From assembly GCF_001753165.1 (NCBI RefSeq), contig NZ_CP017448.1, forward strand, positions 1,320,462-1,384,461: DNA of 64,000 bases. Reading direction: 5' to 3'. Under the pieces are notes generated by a model. It searched no databases and was not told where the DNA came from. It saw nothing but the letters and a program-made list of their open reading frames with translations. This DNA is from Acidihalobacter aeolianus (GTDB lineage: Bacteria > Pseudomonadota > Gammaproteobacteria > DSM-5130 > Acidihalobacteraceae). Shown here piece by piece: positions 35,598 to 45,661 of this stretch. Both the position numbers and the translations under genes were made by a program. Each line of letters begins with the position of its first letter. Position 1 is the first letter of the stretch.

Positions 35598-36794
35598 ATG
35601 CGGCGCATCGCCATTCTCGGAGCGACAGGAAGCATTGGTGGCAGCACCTTGGACGTGGTGGCTCGCCACCCCGACCGTTTTCGCGTGACGGCCTTGACCG
35701 CGCACCGAGATGTCGAGCGCATGTTTGAGTTGTGCCTCAAGTTCAATCCTGCCTATGCGGTGATGGCGGATACGACAGCCGCACGAGACCTTGAGCAGCG
35801 GGTGCGTGGTGCTGGTCTGGACGTGGTGGTGTTGGGAGGTACTGATGGCTTGGTCGAAGTGGCCGCATTGCCCGAGGTGGACATTGTCATGGCCGCTATC
35901 GTCGGTGCTGCGGGATTATTGCCCACCCTGGCGGCTGCCCGTGCCGGCAAGCGGGTGTTGCTGGCGAACAAGGAAGCACTGGTCATGGCGGGCGACCTGT
36001 TCATGGCCGAGATCAGCTCGCATGGGGCCGAACTGCTACCGATCGACAGCGAGCACAATGCGGTGTTCCAGTGTTTACCGCATGGTGACGGTGATCTGCC
36101 GGCGCGCGGCGTCGAACGTATTTTGCTGACGGCCTCAGGCGGTCCCTTCAGGGAATACGCTGCTGGCGACCTCCACGAGGTCACACCTGAGGCTGCCTGC
36201 GCCCACCCCAACTGGTCCATGGGCCGCAAGATTTCGGTCGACTCTGCCACCCTGATGAATAAGGGGCTCGAGGTCATCGAAGCGTGCTGGTTGTTCGGGG
36301 TCGATGCCGGACGTGTCGAGGTGGTTGTGCATCCGCAGAGCGTGATTCATTCGTTGGTCAGCTATAGCGATGGCTCGGTATTGGCCGAGCTCGGCAATCC
36401 GGATATGCGTACGCCGATCGCGCATGCGCTGGCCTGGCCAGAACGTATGGTTTCCGGTGTGGCACCGTTGGATCTGGTGGCCGTCGGGCAGCTAGATTTC
36501 CAGGCAGCGGACACCTCGCGTTTCCCGTGCCTGAGACTAGCCTATGAGGCGATGCGCGCCGGTGGGGCTGCCACCGCCATCCTCAATGCGGCTAACGAAG
36601 TTGCGGTGGCTGCATTTCTTGATCGTCGCCTGCGATTTACCGATATTCCCAGCGTGATCGATGAGGCTCTGTCCGCGCTAGCGCCCGGCAAGGCGGGTGA
36701 TCTGGAGCAGATTCTGGATTGGGATGCCCGTGCACGTCACGTTGCACAGCGTAGCGTTGGCGCACACCAAACGCATATACAGGCTGCGTTGTGA
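35598..36794 (+). CDS. dxr: 1-deoxy-D-xylulose 5-phosphate reductoisomerase
   Basis: First committed enzyme of the MEP isoprenoid pathway, supplying precursors for UppS. It has 398 residues, equal to E. coli: NADPH-binding [18 protein letters not shown] (residues 4-21), [16 protein letters not shown], and [20 protein letters not shown] at the metal and substrate site. The ATG at 35598 matches the family N-terminus. A GTG four codons earlier overlapping the cdsA stop is an alternative. It overlaps rseP by 4 bp. Confidence 0.97.
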   Translation: MRRIAILGATGSIGGSTLDVVARHPDRFRVTALTAHRDVERMFELCLKFNPAYAVMADTTAARDLEQRVRGAGLDVVVLGGTDGLVEVAALPEVDIVMAAIVGAAGLLPTLAAARAGKRVLLANKEALVMAGDLFMAEISSHGAELLPIDSEHNAVFQCLPHGDGDLPARGVERILLTASGGPFREYAAGDLHEVTPEAACAHPNWSMGRKISVDSATLMNKGLEVIEACWLFGVDAGRVEVVVHPQSVIHSLVSYSDGSVLAELGNPDMRTPIAHALAWPERMVSGVAPLDLVAVGQLDFQAADTSRFPCLRLAYEAMRAGGAATAILNAANEVAVAAFLDRRLRFTDIPSVIDEALSALAPGKAGDLEQILDWDARARHVAQRSVGAHQTHIQAAL

Positions 36795-38152
36795 ACGTGC
36801 TTTGGGACATTGCGGCCTTCATCGTCGCCATTAGCATCCTGGTCACGGTCCACGAGTTCGGTCATTTCTGGGTTGCACGCCGTTTGGGCGTCAAGGTGGT
36901 GCGTTTCTCCATCGGGTTCGGGCGTCCGCTGTTCACCTGGCGCGGCAAAGACCAGGTGGAATATATGGTCGCGGCCCTGCCGTTCGGTGGCTACGTGAAA
37001 ATGGTCGATGAGCGCGAGGGTGACGTGCCTGAGGCCATCCGCGACCGCGCTTTCAACCGCCAGCCTGTGACCCACCGTATGGCGATCGTTGCGGCTGGAC
37101 CGGTCGCCAACTTTCTGCTGGCGATTCTCCTGTATGCCGGCATGTTCATGATCGGCGTGCAAGGCATCCGGCCGTACGTTGGGCCGGTAAGCGCGGGCAG
37201 CGCCGCTGCTGCTGCCGGCGTTCACGAGCGCGACTTGATTCTGTCGGTCAACGGTATCCCGGTGCAGACCTGGGAGCAGGCGCGCCTGACCTTGCTCGCA
37301 CAAGGCATTAGCCACGCAAACCTCATGCTCAAGGTGCGAACGCTGGCAGGCGATATCGAGACACGGGACATACCGACCTCGGGACTGGGCCTGCTGCAGC
37401 ACGGAGACAAGGTGCTGCAATTGATCGGCCTGTCCGTTTGGCGTCCCAGCATGCCCGTCATCATGAAAGTGATGCCAGGTGGTGCAGCAGCCAGTGCAGG
37501 ACTTGAGTCTGGCGACAAGGTACTGGAGATGAACGGCAAGCCCGTGGTGTCAACTTCGGCCTGGATTGCCTCGATTCAAAAGCATCCGGGCGACCGTATG
37601 TCGCTGATCGTCGAACGTAAGGACCATCGGGTCACAGTAAGCATGACCCCGTGGCCGAAGCTCATTGATGGGCGTGCGCGCGGGTTCATTGATGCCCAGA
37701 TCGGCGGTATCTTGCCGCAATCCGTGCGCACGCTGCTGCAGACCGAGGTGCGCTACGGCCCCCTACAGGCCTTTGCCCAGGGCGCCAGGAAAACCTGGGA
37801 AATGACCGTGCTTACGTTGAGAGTAATGGGCAAGCTCGTGGTCGGCCAGGCATCGGTGCGCAATCTCAGTGGGCCGGTGACGATCGCCGAATATGCCGGC
37901 ATCACCGCGGCGATCGGTTTGTCTGCATTTCTCGGATTTCTCGCCGTGGTCAGTCTCAGTCTCGGTGTGTTGAATCTCCTGCCAGTACCCGTACTCGATG
38001 GCGGGCACCTCCTGTATCAGACCATCGAACTGCTGCGCGGTCGGCCGCTCTCGGAGCATGCCGAACTGATCGGTCAGAAGATCGGTCTCATTCTGCTCGG
38101 CGTGCTGATGACGCTCGCTTTTTATAACGACATCTCTAGGTTGCTGACTTAA
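36791..38152 (+). CDS. rseP: Site-2 protease RseP
   Basis: Intramembrane zinc protease that cleaves the anti-sigma factor RseA to activate sigma-E and removes remnant signal peptides. It has 453 residues: [19 protein letters not shown] (zinc-binding HEXXH, about 22-40), two PDZ domains (about 115-185 and 205-280), and [16 protein letters not shown], the second metal-site motif (about 393-408). GTG start, with 4-bp overlap with dxr and 1-bp overlap (TAATG) with bamA. Confidence 0.97.
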   Translation: MNVLWDIAAFIVAISILVTVHEFGHFWVARRLGVKVVRFSIGFGRPLFTWRGKDQVEYMVAALPFGGYVKMVDEREGDVPEAIRDRAFNRQPVTHRMAIVAAGPVANFLLAILLYAGMFMIGVQGIRPYVGPVSAGSAAAAAGVHERDLILSVNGIPVQTWEQARLTLLAQGISHANLMLKVRTLAGDIETRDIPTSGLGLLQHGDKVLQLIGLSVWRPSMPVIMKVMPGGAAASAGLESGDKVLEMNGKPVVSTSAWIASIQKHPGDRMSLIVERKDHRVTVSMTPWPKLIDGRARGFIDAQIGGILPQSVRTLLQTEVRYGPLQAFAQGARKTWEMTVLTLRVMGKLVVGQASVRNLSGPVTIAEYAGITAAIGLSAFLGFLAVVSLSLGVLNLLPVPVLDGGHLLYQTIELLRGRPLSEHAELIGQKIGLILLGVLMTLAFYNDISRLLT

Positions 38153-40446
38153 TGATTTTTAAGCGTTCCTTGTGCGTACCCGTGTTGTTGACTCTGCTCT
38201 GTGGGGAGGCTCATGCCGCCTCGCCTGACAAATTCAAGATTTCCGGAATTGAGGTGGAGGGACTGCAGCGAATTTCCGAAGGTACGGTATTCGCGTATTT
38301 GCCAGTGCACGCCGGTGAAATATTTAATGATTCCGAGTCCAGTAAAATCATAGGCGCGCTTTATCACACCGGATTTTTCAGTGATGTGAGTCTGTATCGC
38401 CAGAATCACGAGCTGATCATCAAGGTCAAGGAGCGGCCTGCGATCAACAACATTAAATTCAGTGGTAACAAGGCGATCAGCACCGACCAGCTCAAACTCG
38501 TGCTGATGCAGGCACATGTTGCCAAGGCCCAAATATACAAACCAGCCGTGCTTGAACAGTTGCAGAATGCGCTGCGGGATCAGTATTTCGCCCGTGGCAA
38601 ATACAATGTGAAAATCGATACGGTGGTAAAGCACCTGCCGCGAAACCGGGTGAATATCGACATCAAGATCGTCGAGGGCAGGACGGCCAAGATCAAGCAG
38701 GTCAATATCGTCGGTAACCATGCCTATCAGGAACAGCATCTGCGCAGTCTGCTGGACGTGGGAATTCCTCCATGGTGGGCATTTCTCAGTGATCGGGATA
38801 AATATTCCAGCGAACGTTTGAATAAATCCCTGGAGGCTCTGCGCTCTCAATACCTGAATCATGGATACATCGACTTTGCGATCAATTCGACCCAGGTGGC
38901 GCTGACTCCGTCGCACCGGCACATCTATGTCGATATCAATATTCATGAAGGCGATCAATACCACATTACCAATGTGAAACTGGCCGGGAATCTGCTCTAT
39001 CCCAAGACCGAGTTGAATAAGCTGGTTCACATCAAGCCTGGTCAGATTTTCTCGCGCAAGCAGGTCACCGACACCATCAAGGCATTGACCGAGCTGTATG
39101 GCGATCACGGTTATGCGTTTGCCAACATCAACCCGATTCCTGATATCAATCGCGAGAAGAAGACCATCGGTCTGACTTTTTTTATCGATCCGGGCAAACG
39201 GGTCTATGTCAACCAGATTCACTTCTTCGGCAACAAGAGTACGCAGGGCGAGGTGTTACGTCGCGAAATGCGTCAGCTTGAAGGCGCACAGTACTCTACG
39301 AAACTGATCGATCGCTCGAAGATCCGTTTGCAACGCCTGCCGTTCATCGAGTCGGTGAATGTCGAAACCCAGCGTGTCCCAGGTAGCGACGACGAGGTCA
39401 ACCTGAATGTGCATGTGAAGGAACGCCTAGCCGGCAGTTTCGTGGCCAGCGTGGGTTACTCGCAGTTCGAAGGCGTGATCCTGTCCACAAGCGTGAGCAC
39501 GAACAATTTCCTGGGTGAAGGCAAGGCGATCCAGTTGGGCGTCAACACCAGCAGCATCAACACCCTTTATCAGCTTAATTACCGGAATCCCTATTACACG
39601 CTCAACGGGGTGAGTCGCTCGGTCAATTTATATTACCAGCGGACTAACACCAGCCAGGTCTACGTGGTCGATTACAGCGCCGACCGCCTGGGAGCGACGG
39701 TTTCATACGGAATCCCGATTTCGGAATACGACAGCCTGGACGCAAGCTACGGCTATCAGGGCCTCAAGGTACTGCCGGGCTCGACCCCATCACAAACGGT
39801 CACTGACTTCGTCGCCAAGCATGGCAACGACTACAATATGCTGACCTTGGGGCTGGGTTATTCGCACGATTCACGCAATCGAACGGTGTTCCCGACTGAG
39901 GGTAATTTGCAAACGCTGAAATTGAGCTTCGTGACACCGGGCAGTACGATCAAATATTACAAGATCGGTTACGACAACCAGGAATATTTACCGATTACAC
40001 ATGACCTGACGTTGTCGATGAGCGGCTCATTGGGTTATGGCGCAGGCTATGGCGGCACACACACACTGCCCTTCTTCGATACCTACTACACGGGTGGCAT
40101 CAGCAGTGTCGCGGGTTATCAGGATTATTCATTGGGGCCACAGGATCCTGTGTCCGGTCTGCCGATCGGTGGTGACGTCAAGGTTGTAGGACGCATGGCA
40201 CTGATCTTTCCAATGCCGTTTTTGAAAAACTCCAGTTCTGTTCGACTTAGTACGTTCTTCGATGCGGGTAATGTATTTGCTTCCCCACAGACTTACAAAA
40301 CCAGTGATTTGCGTACGTCGGCCGGTATCGGTCTCGAATGGTTGTCGCCTATTGGCCCTCTGAGCTTTAGCGTAGCCAAGGCACTCAACGCGCGCCCGGG
40401 CGATCATTTGCAAGTCTTCCAGTTCAACATCGGTACCTATTTCTGA
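38152..40446 (+). CDS. bamA: Outer membrane protein assembly factor BamA
   Basis: Omp85-family barrel that inserts outer-membrane proteins. It has 764 residues: a signal peptide of about 22 residues ending EAHA, five POTRA domains (about 26-425) and a 16-stranded barrel ending in an aromatic residue (TYF). RVYVNQIHFFGNKSTQGEVL marks POTRA5. The family lid-loop VRGF motif is replaced here by VAGYQDYSLGP (about 658-668), a mild deviation. Its place between rseP and skp is conserved. Confidence 0.97.
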   Translation: MIFKRSLCVPVLLTLLCGEAHAASPDKFKISGIEVEGLQRISEGTVFAYLPVHAGEIFNDSESSKIIGALYHTGFFSDVSLYRQNHELIIKVKERPAINNIKFSGNKAISTDQLKLVLMQAHVAKAQIYKPAVLEQLQNALRDQYFARGKYNVKIDTVVKHLPRNRVNIDIKIVEGRTAKIKQVNIVGNHAYQEQHLRSLLDVGIPPWWAFLSDRDKYSSERLNKSLEALRSQYLNHGYIDFAINSTQVALTPSHRHIYVDINIHEGDQYHITNVKLAGNLLYPKTELNKLVHIKPGQIFSRKQVTDTIKALTELYGDHGYAFANINPIPDINREKKTIGLTFFIDPGKRVYVNQIHFFGNKSTQGEVLRREMRQLEGAQYSTKLIDRSKIRLQRLPFIESVNVETQRVPGSDDEVNLNVHVKERLAGSFVASVGYSQFEGVILSTSVSTNNFLGEGKAIQLGVNTSSINTLYQLNYRNPYYTLNGVSRSVNLYYQRTNTSQVYVVDYSADRLGATVSYGIPISEYDSLDASYGYQGLKVLPGSTPSQTVTDFVAKHGNDYNMLTLGLGYSHDSRNRTVFPTEGNLQTLKLSFVTPGSTIKYYKIGYDNQEYLPITHDLTLSMSGSLGYGAGYGGTHTLPFFDTYYTGGISSVAGYQDYSLGPQDPVSGLPIGGDVKVVGRMALIFPMPFLKNSSSVRLSTFFDAGNVFASPQTYKTSDLRTSAGIGLEWLSPIGPLSFSVAKALNARPGDHLQVFQFNIGTYF

Positions 40447-40454
40447 GGTGTTTT

Positions 40455-40973
40455 ATGCATATGCGAAAACTTTTTCTGGGATTGTTTACGGTGCTCGGGA
40501 TGCTGGCGTTTGTGCCGGCAAGTGAAGCTGCCACAGGTAAGATTGGTTTTGTCAATGTCCCTGAAATCATGGCCAAGGCGCCTCAGGCGGAAGCAGCGCG
40601 AGCTGAGCTGCAGAAGGAATTCCAGCCGCGCGAGCAGAAATTAGGTGAACTCCGGGACCAGATTCAGAAAGAGGAAACGGATCTCAAGCGCAATGCATCT
40701 GCCATGTCTGCGGAGCGCAAGAAACAGGCTGAAACGGATCTGATGCAGAAGGAAAACGAGTTCAACAAGCAGTTGGCCTCCTTCCGCCAGGATTTCGGCG
40801 AGAAGCGCAATCAGGTGTTGCAGGGTCTGCAGAAGCAGATTTCCAAGGTGATACTGCGTATCGCCAAGGCGGGCAATTACGATATGATCCTGAGCGATGG
40901 CGTAGTCTATGCGAGCGACAAGATCAATCTGACGAATAAGGTGCTCGCCGAATTGAAAAAATCCGCCAAATAA
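40455..40973 (+). CDS. skp: Periplasmic chaperone Skp/OmpH
   Basis: Holds unfolded outer-membrane proteins in the periplasm for BamA. It has 172 residues, with a signal peptide ending PASEA (about residue 24) and then KIGFVNVPEIMAKAPQAEAA followed by a long charged coiled coil (about 50-130) that forms the tentacles. The start at 40455 follows GAGGTG. It is co-transcribed with bamA and lpxD. Confidence 0.95.
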   Translation: MHMRKLFLGLFTVLGMLAFVPASEAATGKIGFVNVPEIMAKAPQAEAARAELQKEFQPREQKLGELRDQIQKEETDLKRNASAMSAERKKQAETDLMQKENEFNKQLASFRQDFGEKRNQVLQGLQKQISKVILRIAKAGNYDMILSDGVVYASDKINLTNKVLAELKKSAK

Positions 40974-41000
40974 TGCGGGCTGACGAGAGCGCGATCGTCC

Positions 41001-42032
41001 GTGAGCATGACTTTGCACCAGCTATCCGAGGCAGTGGGTTCCATTGTATCGGAGAAATATGCCGATAAGCGGGTTACACGTGTCGCTCCGCTGGAGTCCG
41101 CGGATGGGAATTCGCTGGCTTTCCTGGCGGATGATCGTTATCTCAAGCATCTCCGGTCAACACGGGCCGGCGCGGTATTGCTGCGCGAACGTCATGCGGG
41201 CGCGTGTCCAGTCCCGACACTGGTGGTCGACAACCCGCATGCTGCGTTCGCCCGCGCGGCTAACCTTCTGCATCCGCCCAAGCGTCCCGCAGCTGGCGTG
41301 CATGCCTCGGCAGTGGTTGCCCCTAACGCAACGGTCGATCCAGAGGCGCATATCGGCGCCCAGGCAGTGGTTGGCGAAGGTTGCCGTATAGGGCCAGGTG
41401 CGGTTGTCGGCCCAGGGTGTGTGCTGCTCGAAGACGTGATTCTGGAGGCAGACGTCCGTTTGGTCGCTCGGGTTACCGTAGGTGCAGGTTGTCTGATCGG
41501 TGCGCGTAGTCTGGTCCATCCTGGTGCGGTAATCGGTGCCGATGGTTTCGGTTTGGCGCAGGATCGGGGCCATTGGATCAAGGTGCCGCAACTCGGGCGC
41601 GTGGTGATCGGCGAAGACGTGGAAATTGGTGCCAATTCGACCATCGATCGTGGTGCGCTCGAGGATACGGTAATCGACGATGGCGTGAAGATCGACAATT
41701 TGGTACAGGTGGCGCATAACGTAAAAATCGGTGCGCATACCGCAATAGCCGGTTGTGTCGGTATCGCTGGAAGCGTTGAGATCGGCGCTCACTGTACGCT
41801 GGGAGGCGGCGTCGGTGTGGCCGGTCATCTCAGGTTGGCAGACGGTGTGCACGTGACCGGAATGAGTTTGGTTGCGCGTTCACTGGATGAGCCCGGCGCA
41901 TACTCGTCCAGTATGCCGGCTCAGCCGATGCGACACTGGCAGCGCAACGCGGCTCGCTTTCGTCATTTGGATGAGATGGCACGTTCGGTTGCACGGCTGG
42001 AACGTCAATATAAAAGAGAAGACGGGGATTGA
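41001..42032 (+). CDS. lpxD: UDP-3-O-(3-hydroxyacyl)glucosamine N-acyltransferase LpxD
   Basis: Adds the second hydroxyacyl chain (N-linked at C2) in lipid A synthesis. It has 343 residues with an N-terminal uridine-binding domain (about 1-95), then left-handed beta-helix hexapeptide repeats (about 100-290) containing [20 protein letters not shown] and the catalytic-His region [20 protein letters not shown], then a C-terminal helix. The reading frame ends 40 bp before the fabZ start. Confidence 0.97.
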   Translation: MSMTLHQLSEAVGSIVSEKYADKRVTRVAPLESADGNSLAFLADDRYLKHLRSTRAGAVLLRERHAGACPVPTLVVDNPHAAFARAANLLHPPKRPAAGVHASAVVAPNATVDPEAHIGAQAVVGEGCRIGPGAVVGPGCVLLEDVILEADVRLVARVTVGAGCLIGARSLVHPGAVIGADGFGLAQDRGHWIKVPQLGRVVIGEDVEIGANSTIDRGALEDTVIDDGVKIDNLVQVAHNVKIGAHTAIAGCVGIAGSVEIGAHCTLGGGVGVAGHLRLADGVHVTGMSLVARSLDEPGAYSSSMPAQPMRHWQRNAARFRHLDEMARSVARLERQYKREDGD

Positions 42033-42072
42033 CCCCGGTGGACGGTCGCTGGGACATTTTGAGGCGAGTACT

Positions 42073-42525
42073 TTGAATTCTTTCAATATCCAGGAAATTC
42101 TGAATTATCTCCCGCATCGTTACCCTTTCCTGCTGGTCGACAAGGTGGTCGACTACACACCTGGGGAGTGGCTGACAGCGGTCAAGAACGTGACGGTCAA
42201 CGAACCGTTCTTTCAGGGGCATTTCCCGGGCCGACCGGTGATGCCCGGTGTGCTTATTCTTGAGGCCATGGCGCAGGCGACCGGGTTGCTGGCCTTCAAG
42301 AGTCGTTCAGACGAACCGCCGCCGGACAATTTCCTGTATCTCTTCGTGTCGGTTGATCGCGCCCGTTTCAAGCGTCAGGTGATTCCTGGCGATCAACTGG
42401 TCATGCGCGTTGAACTGTTGCGCGTCAAGCGCGATATGTGGAAGTTTGCTGCAGAGGCTCGGGTGGACGGGGATCTGGCTGCGGCCGCGGAACTGATGTG
42501 CGCTGGACGAGAGGTGATATCTTGA
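42073..42525 (+). CDS. fabZ: 3-hydroxyacyl-ACP dehydratase FabZ
   Basis: Hotdog-fold dehydratase of fatty acid elongation that competes with LpxA for 3-hydroxyacyl-ACP. It has 150 residues: [13 protein letters not shown] (about 14-26, catalytic His) and [20 protein letters not shown] (catalytic Glu). I assign a TTG start at 42073, preceded by GAGGCGAG, because it reproduces the family length. The open frame upstream overlaps lpxD and is not used. The stop overlaps the lpxA start by 4 bp. Confidence 0.95.
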   Translation: MNSFNIQEILNYLPHRYPFLLVDKVVDYTPGEWLTAVKNVTVNEPFFQGHFPGRPVMPGVLILEAMAQATGLLAFKSRSDEPPPDNFLYLFVSVDRARFKRQVIPGDQLVMRVELLRVKRDMWKFAAEARVDGDLAAAAELMCAGREVIS

Positions 42526-43295
42526 TTCATCCACAGGCCATCATCGATCCTGCTGCAGAGCTGGCCGAGGATGTCAGCGTAGGTCCGTTCAGTGTGATAG
42601 GTCCTGGCGTGACCATCGGGGCTGGTACCCAGATAGGTCCGCACGTCGTCATACAGGGGCCGACGCATATTGGTCGCGACAATCGTATCCTGCAATTTAC
42701 GTCGCTGGGTGCCGACCCTCAGGACAAGAAATACCGCGGTGAACCCACGGAGCTTGTGATTGGGGACAGAAATCTGATCCGCGAAAGTGTGACCATTAAC
42801 CGCGGTACGATGAACGGCAACGGGCGCACGGTCGTCGGCGACGACAATCTGCTGATGGCGTATATCCACATCGCCCACGACTGCCGCATCGGGAACAACA
42901 CGATTTTCTCCAACAATGCCTCACTTGCGGGGCACGTGCACATTGAAGACTGGGTCATCCTGAGCGGTTTTACTCTGGTTCATCAATTCTGCAGCGTGGG
43001 TGCGCATGCCTTCACCGGCATGGGCAGTGCGATCGCCAAGGATGTGCCGCCTTACATGATCGTATCGGGTAATCCGGCTCGTCCACACGGCATCAACAAG
43101 GAAGGCCTCAAACGGCGGGGTTTCACAGCGGAACAGATCAATCAGTTACGGCGTGCGTATAAGGTGCTGTATCGTCAGGGGCTGAATCTGGACGAGGCGA
43201 TGCACGAGCTGGAGCAACTGGCAGCGGCTGAGCAGGCGGTACAACCGATTCTGGACTTTCTGCGTGACGGCGTTCGTCGTAGCCTCATCCGCTGA
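42522..43295 (+). CDS. lpxA: UDP-sugar O/N-acyltransferase LpxA
   Basis: First acyltransferase of lipid A synthesis. It has 257 residues from a TTG start (42522) with GAGGTGATA before it, overlapping the fabZ stop by 4 bp (TTGA). Catalytic and structural His residues are present (His116 and His119 in IHIAHDC, His154 in LVHQFCSVG). The hydrocarbon-ruler position, Gly173 in E. coli, is Met167 here in AFTGMGSA, as in Pseudomonas LpxA, which predicts shorter C10-type hydroxyacyl chains. With gnnAB nearby the acceptor may be UDP-GlcNAc3N rather than UDP-GlcNAc. Confidence 0.96.
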   Translation: MIHPQAIIDPAAELAEDVSVGPFSVIGPGVTIGAGTQIGPHVVIQGPTHIGRDNRILQFTSLGADPQDKKYRGEPTELVIGDRNLIRESVTINRGTMNGNGRTVVGDDNLLMAYIHIAHDCRIGNNTIFSNNASLAGHVHIEDWVILSGFTLVHQFCSVGAHAFTGMGSAIAKDVPPYMIVSGNPARPHGINKEGLKRRGFTAEQINQLRRAYKVLYRQGLNLDEAMHELEQLAAAEQAVQPILDFLRDGVRRSLIR

Positions 43296-43310
43296 GTGGC
43301 GGTGTTCTGC

Positions 43311-44510
43311 TTAGTCGTTTGCCGTTTCCAGTGAGCCATCACCGGCGAGTTCCAGCATTTCGAGGGTGAGGCTTGCTATGTCGGTGTCGCGGCGTTCGTC
43401 GCCAAGTTGCTCGCGCACGCGTGCGAAGCCTTCGCGGATGCGCGCGGCATGCGCCGGGTCGGCCAGCATCCGCTTGAGTTCATCGGCGATGCTCGCGGGC
43501 GTGGCCGCATCCTGAATCAGTTCGCTGGCGACCCGCTTGCCCGCCACGATGTTGCACAGCGCGATGTGGTCGACGCGAATCAGGCGACGCATGATGCGAT
43601 AGCTCAGCGGATTGACGCGATAGATCACCGCGAGCGGCTTGCCCATCAGCGCGATTTCCAGGGTTGCGGTACCCGAAGCGCTGACGATGGCATCGCAACT
43701 CTGAATCACGTCGTAGAAGTGCCCGGAAACGCAGGTCACCTCGATCCCCGCGGCCTGCAGGTACGGCGCGAGCAAGTCTTCGTTCAAGGTCGACGCCAGC
43801 GGCATGACGTATTGCACCTCGGGCATCTCCGCGCGCAGCCGCTTGGCGGCTTCCAGCTGTACCGGCAGCAGTCGCTGCAATTCGCTGCGACGGCTGCCCG
43901 GAAACAAACCGGCGATGGGACGGGCAGGGTCCAGCCCGCAAGAAGCGGCGGCCTGGTCGCGCGTCAGCGAGGAGTGCACCTCGCGGGTAAGCGGGTGGCC
44001 GACAAAGCGCGCCGGTACGCCCGCTGATTCGTAGAACGGCAGTTCGAACGGGAAGACCACGGCCATCATGTCGACGCGCTCGCGGATGGTGTACACGCGC
44101 TTCTGTCGCCAGGCCCAGACCTGCGGGCTGATGTAGTACAGCACCTTGATGCCGAGTTCGTGCGCGGTCTTGGCCAGGCGCAGGTTGAAGTCGGGGTAGT
44201 CGACCAGGATCAGCAGGTCGGGGCGCTGCTCGCGCAGGTTCCTGCGCATGGTTTCCAGGGCGTGGCGCAGTGTGGGGTAGTGGATCAGGACCTCGACCAG
44301 ACCGACCACGGCAAGTTGCGCCGAATCGATCACGATCTCCACGCCGGCGCGGCGCATGCGTTCGCCGCCGATGCCGGAAAAACGCACGTCCGGCGCACGA
44401 CGCAGCACGCCTTCGACGAGCTGCGCTGCATGCTGGTCGCCGGAGGCTTCGCCGGCAACGATCATGACGTTTGGGGCCTTCACGATGTTTGCCCGGGCAT
44501 CGGGCTTCAA
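43311..44510 (-). CDS. lpxB: Lipid-A-disaccharide synthase
   Basis: GT19 glycosyltransferase joining UDP-2,3-diacyl sugar and lipid X. It has 399 residues with VMIVAGEASGDQHAAQLVEG (about residues 15-34), LVDYPDFNLRLAKTAHELGI, YYISPQVWAWRQKR and GLFPGSRRSELQRL. The start may be Met16 rather than Met1. It converges on lpxA with a 15-bp gap, opposite to the usual lpxA-lpxB direction, and is downstream of gnnB on the same strand, so the lipid A genes have been rearranged. Confidence 0.96.
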   Translation of the reverse strand: MKPDARANIVKAPNVMIVAGEASGDQHAAQLVEGVLRRAPDVRFSGIGGERMRRAGVEIVIDSAQLAVVGLVEVLIHYPTLRHALETMRRNLREQRPDLLILVDYPDFNLRLAKTAHELGIKVLYYISPQVWAWRQKRVYTIRERVDMMAVVFPFELPFYESAGVPARFVGHPLTREVHSSLTRDQAAASCGLDPARPIAGLFPGSRRSELQRLLPVQLEAAKRLRAEMPEVQYVMPLASTLNEDLLAPYLQAAGIEVTCVSGHFYDVIQSCDAIVSASGTATLEIALMGKPLAVIYRVNPLSYRIMRRLIRVDHIALCNIVAGKRVASELIQDAATPASIADELKRMLADPAHAARIREGFARVREQLGDERRDTDIASLTLEMLELAGDGSLETAND

Positions 44511-44520
44511 GCGTAGACCG

Positions 44521-45618
44521 TCACGCGAGGGCTGCGCCGATGGTTTCGAGGATGAGGTCGACGGCGTCGTCCGCCAGTTCCGGGAAGACCGGGAGGGACA
44601 GGCACTGGGCCGCCACCTGCTCGCTCACGGGCAGGCTGAGTCCCTGGCAGTCCTCGGCGAAGACCTCCTGACGGTGCAGCGGGATCGGGTAGTACACGGC
44701 ACAGGCGATCTCCGCCTTCTGCAGGGCCGCCATGATTTCGTCGCGGCGCGGGCTGAGCAGCGTGTACTGGTGATAGACATGTACGCCGCCGGCGGTTTCG
44801 TAGGGTGGGGTGACGCCGTTGAGTGCGTGCAGGCCTGCGGTGTAACGCTGGGCGACGCGGCGGCGCCCGGCATTGAATTCGTCGATGTGCTTGAGCTTGG
44901 TACGCAGCACCACGGCCTGGATTTCGTCCAGGCGGCTGTTGAAGCCGAGTTCGGAGTGGTGGTAGCGCTGCCACGAGCCATGGTTGCGCAGCACGCGCAG
45001 ATGCTCGGCGACCTCCGCCGAGCCGGTGGTGATCAGGCCGCCGTCGCCGTAGCAGCCGAGGTTCTTGCTTGGAAAGAAGCTGAAGCAGCCCGCGGTGCCG
45101 AGGGTGCCGGTCTGCAGGCCGCCGCGGGTCGCGCCGAAGGATTGCGCGCAATCCTCGATCACGAGCAGCCCATGCCGCTCGGCGAGGGCGTTCAGCGCCT
45201 CCATGTCGGCGGGCTGGCCGAACAGGTGCACCGGCAGGATCGCTCGGGTGCGTGGGGTGATCGCCGCAGCCACGAGTTCCGGGTCGAGATTGAAGGTTTG
45301 CGGGTCGATGTCCACGAACACCGGCTTGGCGCCGACGTAGAGAATCGCCTCCGCGGTGGCGATGAAGGTGAAGGGCGAGGTGATGACCTCGTCGCCCGGC
45401 TTGATGCCGGCCGCGACCAGTGCCAGATGCAGCGCATCCGTGCCGGACGCCACGCCGACTGCATGTGCGGCGCCGAGATAGGCCGCCGCCTCTTCCTCGA
45501 AGGCGCGTACATTGGGCCCGAGGATGAACTGGGTGCTCTCCAGCGCCTGCAGAATGCCCCGGTCGATCTCCTCGCGCAGGGCGAGATACTGCGTTTTCAG
45601 GTCAACCATTGGGATCAT
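44521..45618 (-). CDS. gnnB: DegT/DnrJ/EryC1-type sugar aminotransferase, likely UDP-3-oxo-GlcNAc aminotransferase GnnB
   Basis: A 365-residue PLP enzyme of the sugar-aminotransferase fold. The PLP lysine is Lys185 in FFPSKNLGCYGDGG, and IEDCAQSFGA carries the cofactor-contact Asp. Its neighbours decide the substrate: a Gfo/Idh/MocA oxidoreductase is 43 bp upstream and lpxB is 10 bp downstream, with lpxA just beyond. This is the gnnA-gnnB-lpx neighbourhood known from Acidithiobacillus ferrooxidans, where GnnB aminates UDP-3-oxo-GlcNAc to UDP-GlcNAc3N. A WbpE-like O-antigen enzyme is the alternative. Confidence 0.82.
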   Translation of the reverse strand: MIPMVDLKTQYLALREEIDRGILQALESTQFILGPNVRAFEEEAAAYLGAAHAVGVASGTDALHLALVAAGIKPGDEVITSPFTFIATAEAILYVGAKPVFVDIDPQTFNLDPELVAAAITPRTRAILPVHLFGQPADMEALNALAERHGLLVIEDCAQSFGATRGGLQTGTLGTAGCFSFFPSKNLGCYGDGGLITTGSAEVAEHLRVLRNHGSWQRYHHSELGFNSRLDEIQAVVLRTKLKHIDEFNAGRRRVAQRYTAGLHALNGVTPPYETAGGVHVYHQYTLLSPRRDEIMAALQKAEIACAVYYPIPLHRQEVFAEDCQGLSLPVSEQVAAQCLSLPVFPELADDAVDLILETIGAALA

Positions 45619-45661
45619 GCTGGTGTCTCCGCGGAGTCGCGTTCAAGTAGGCGGGTGTGTG

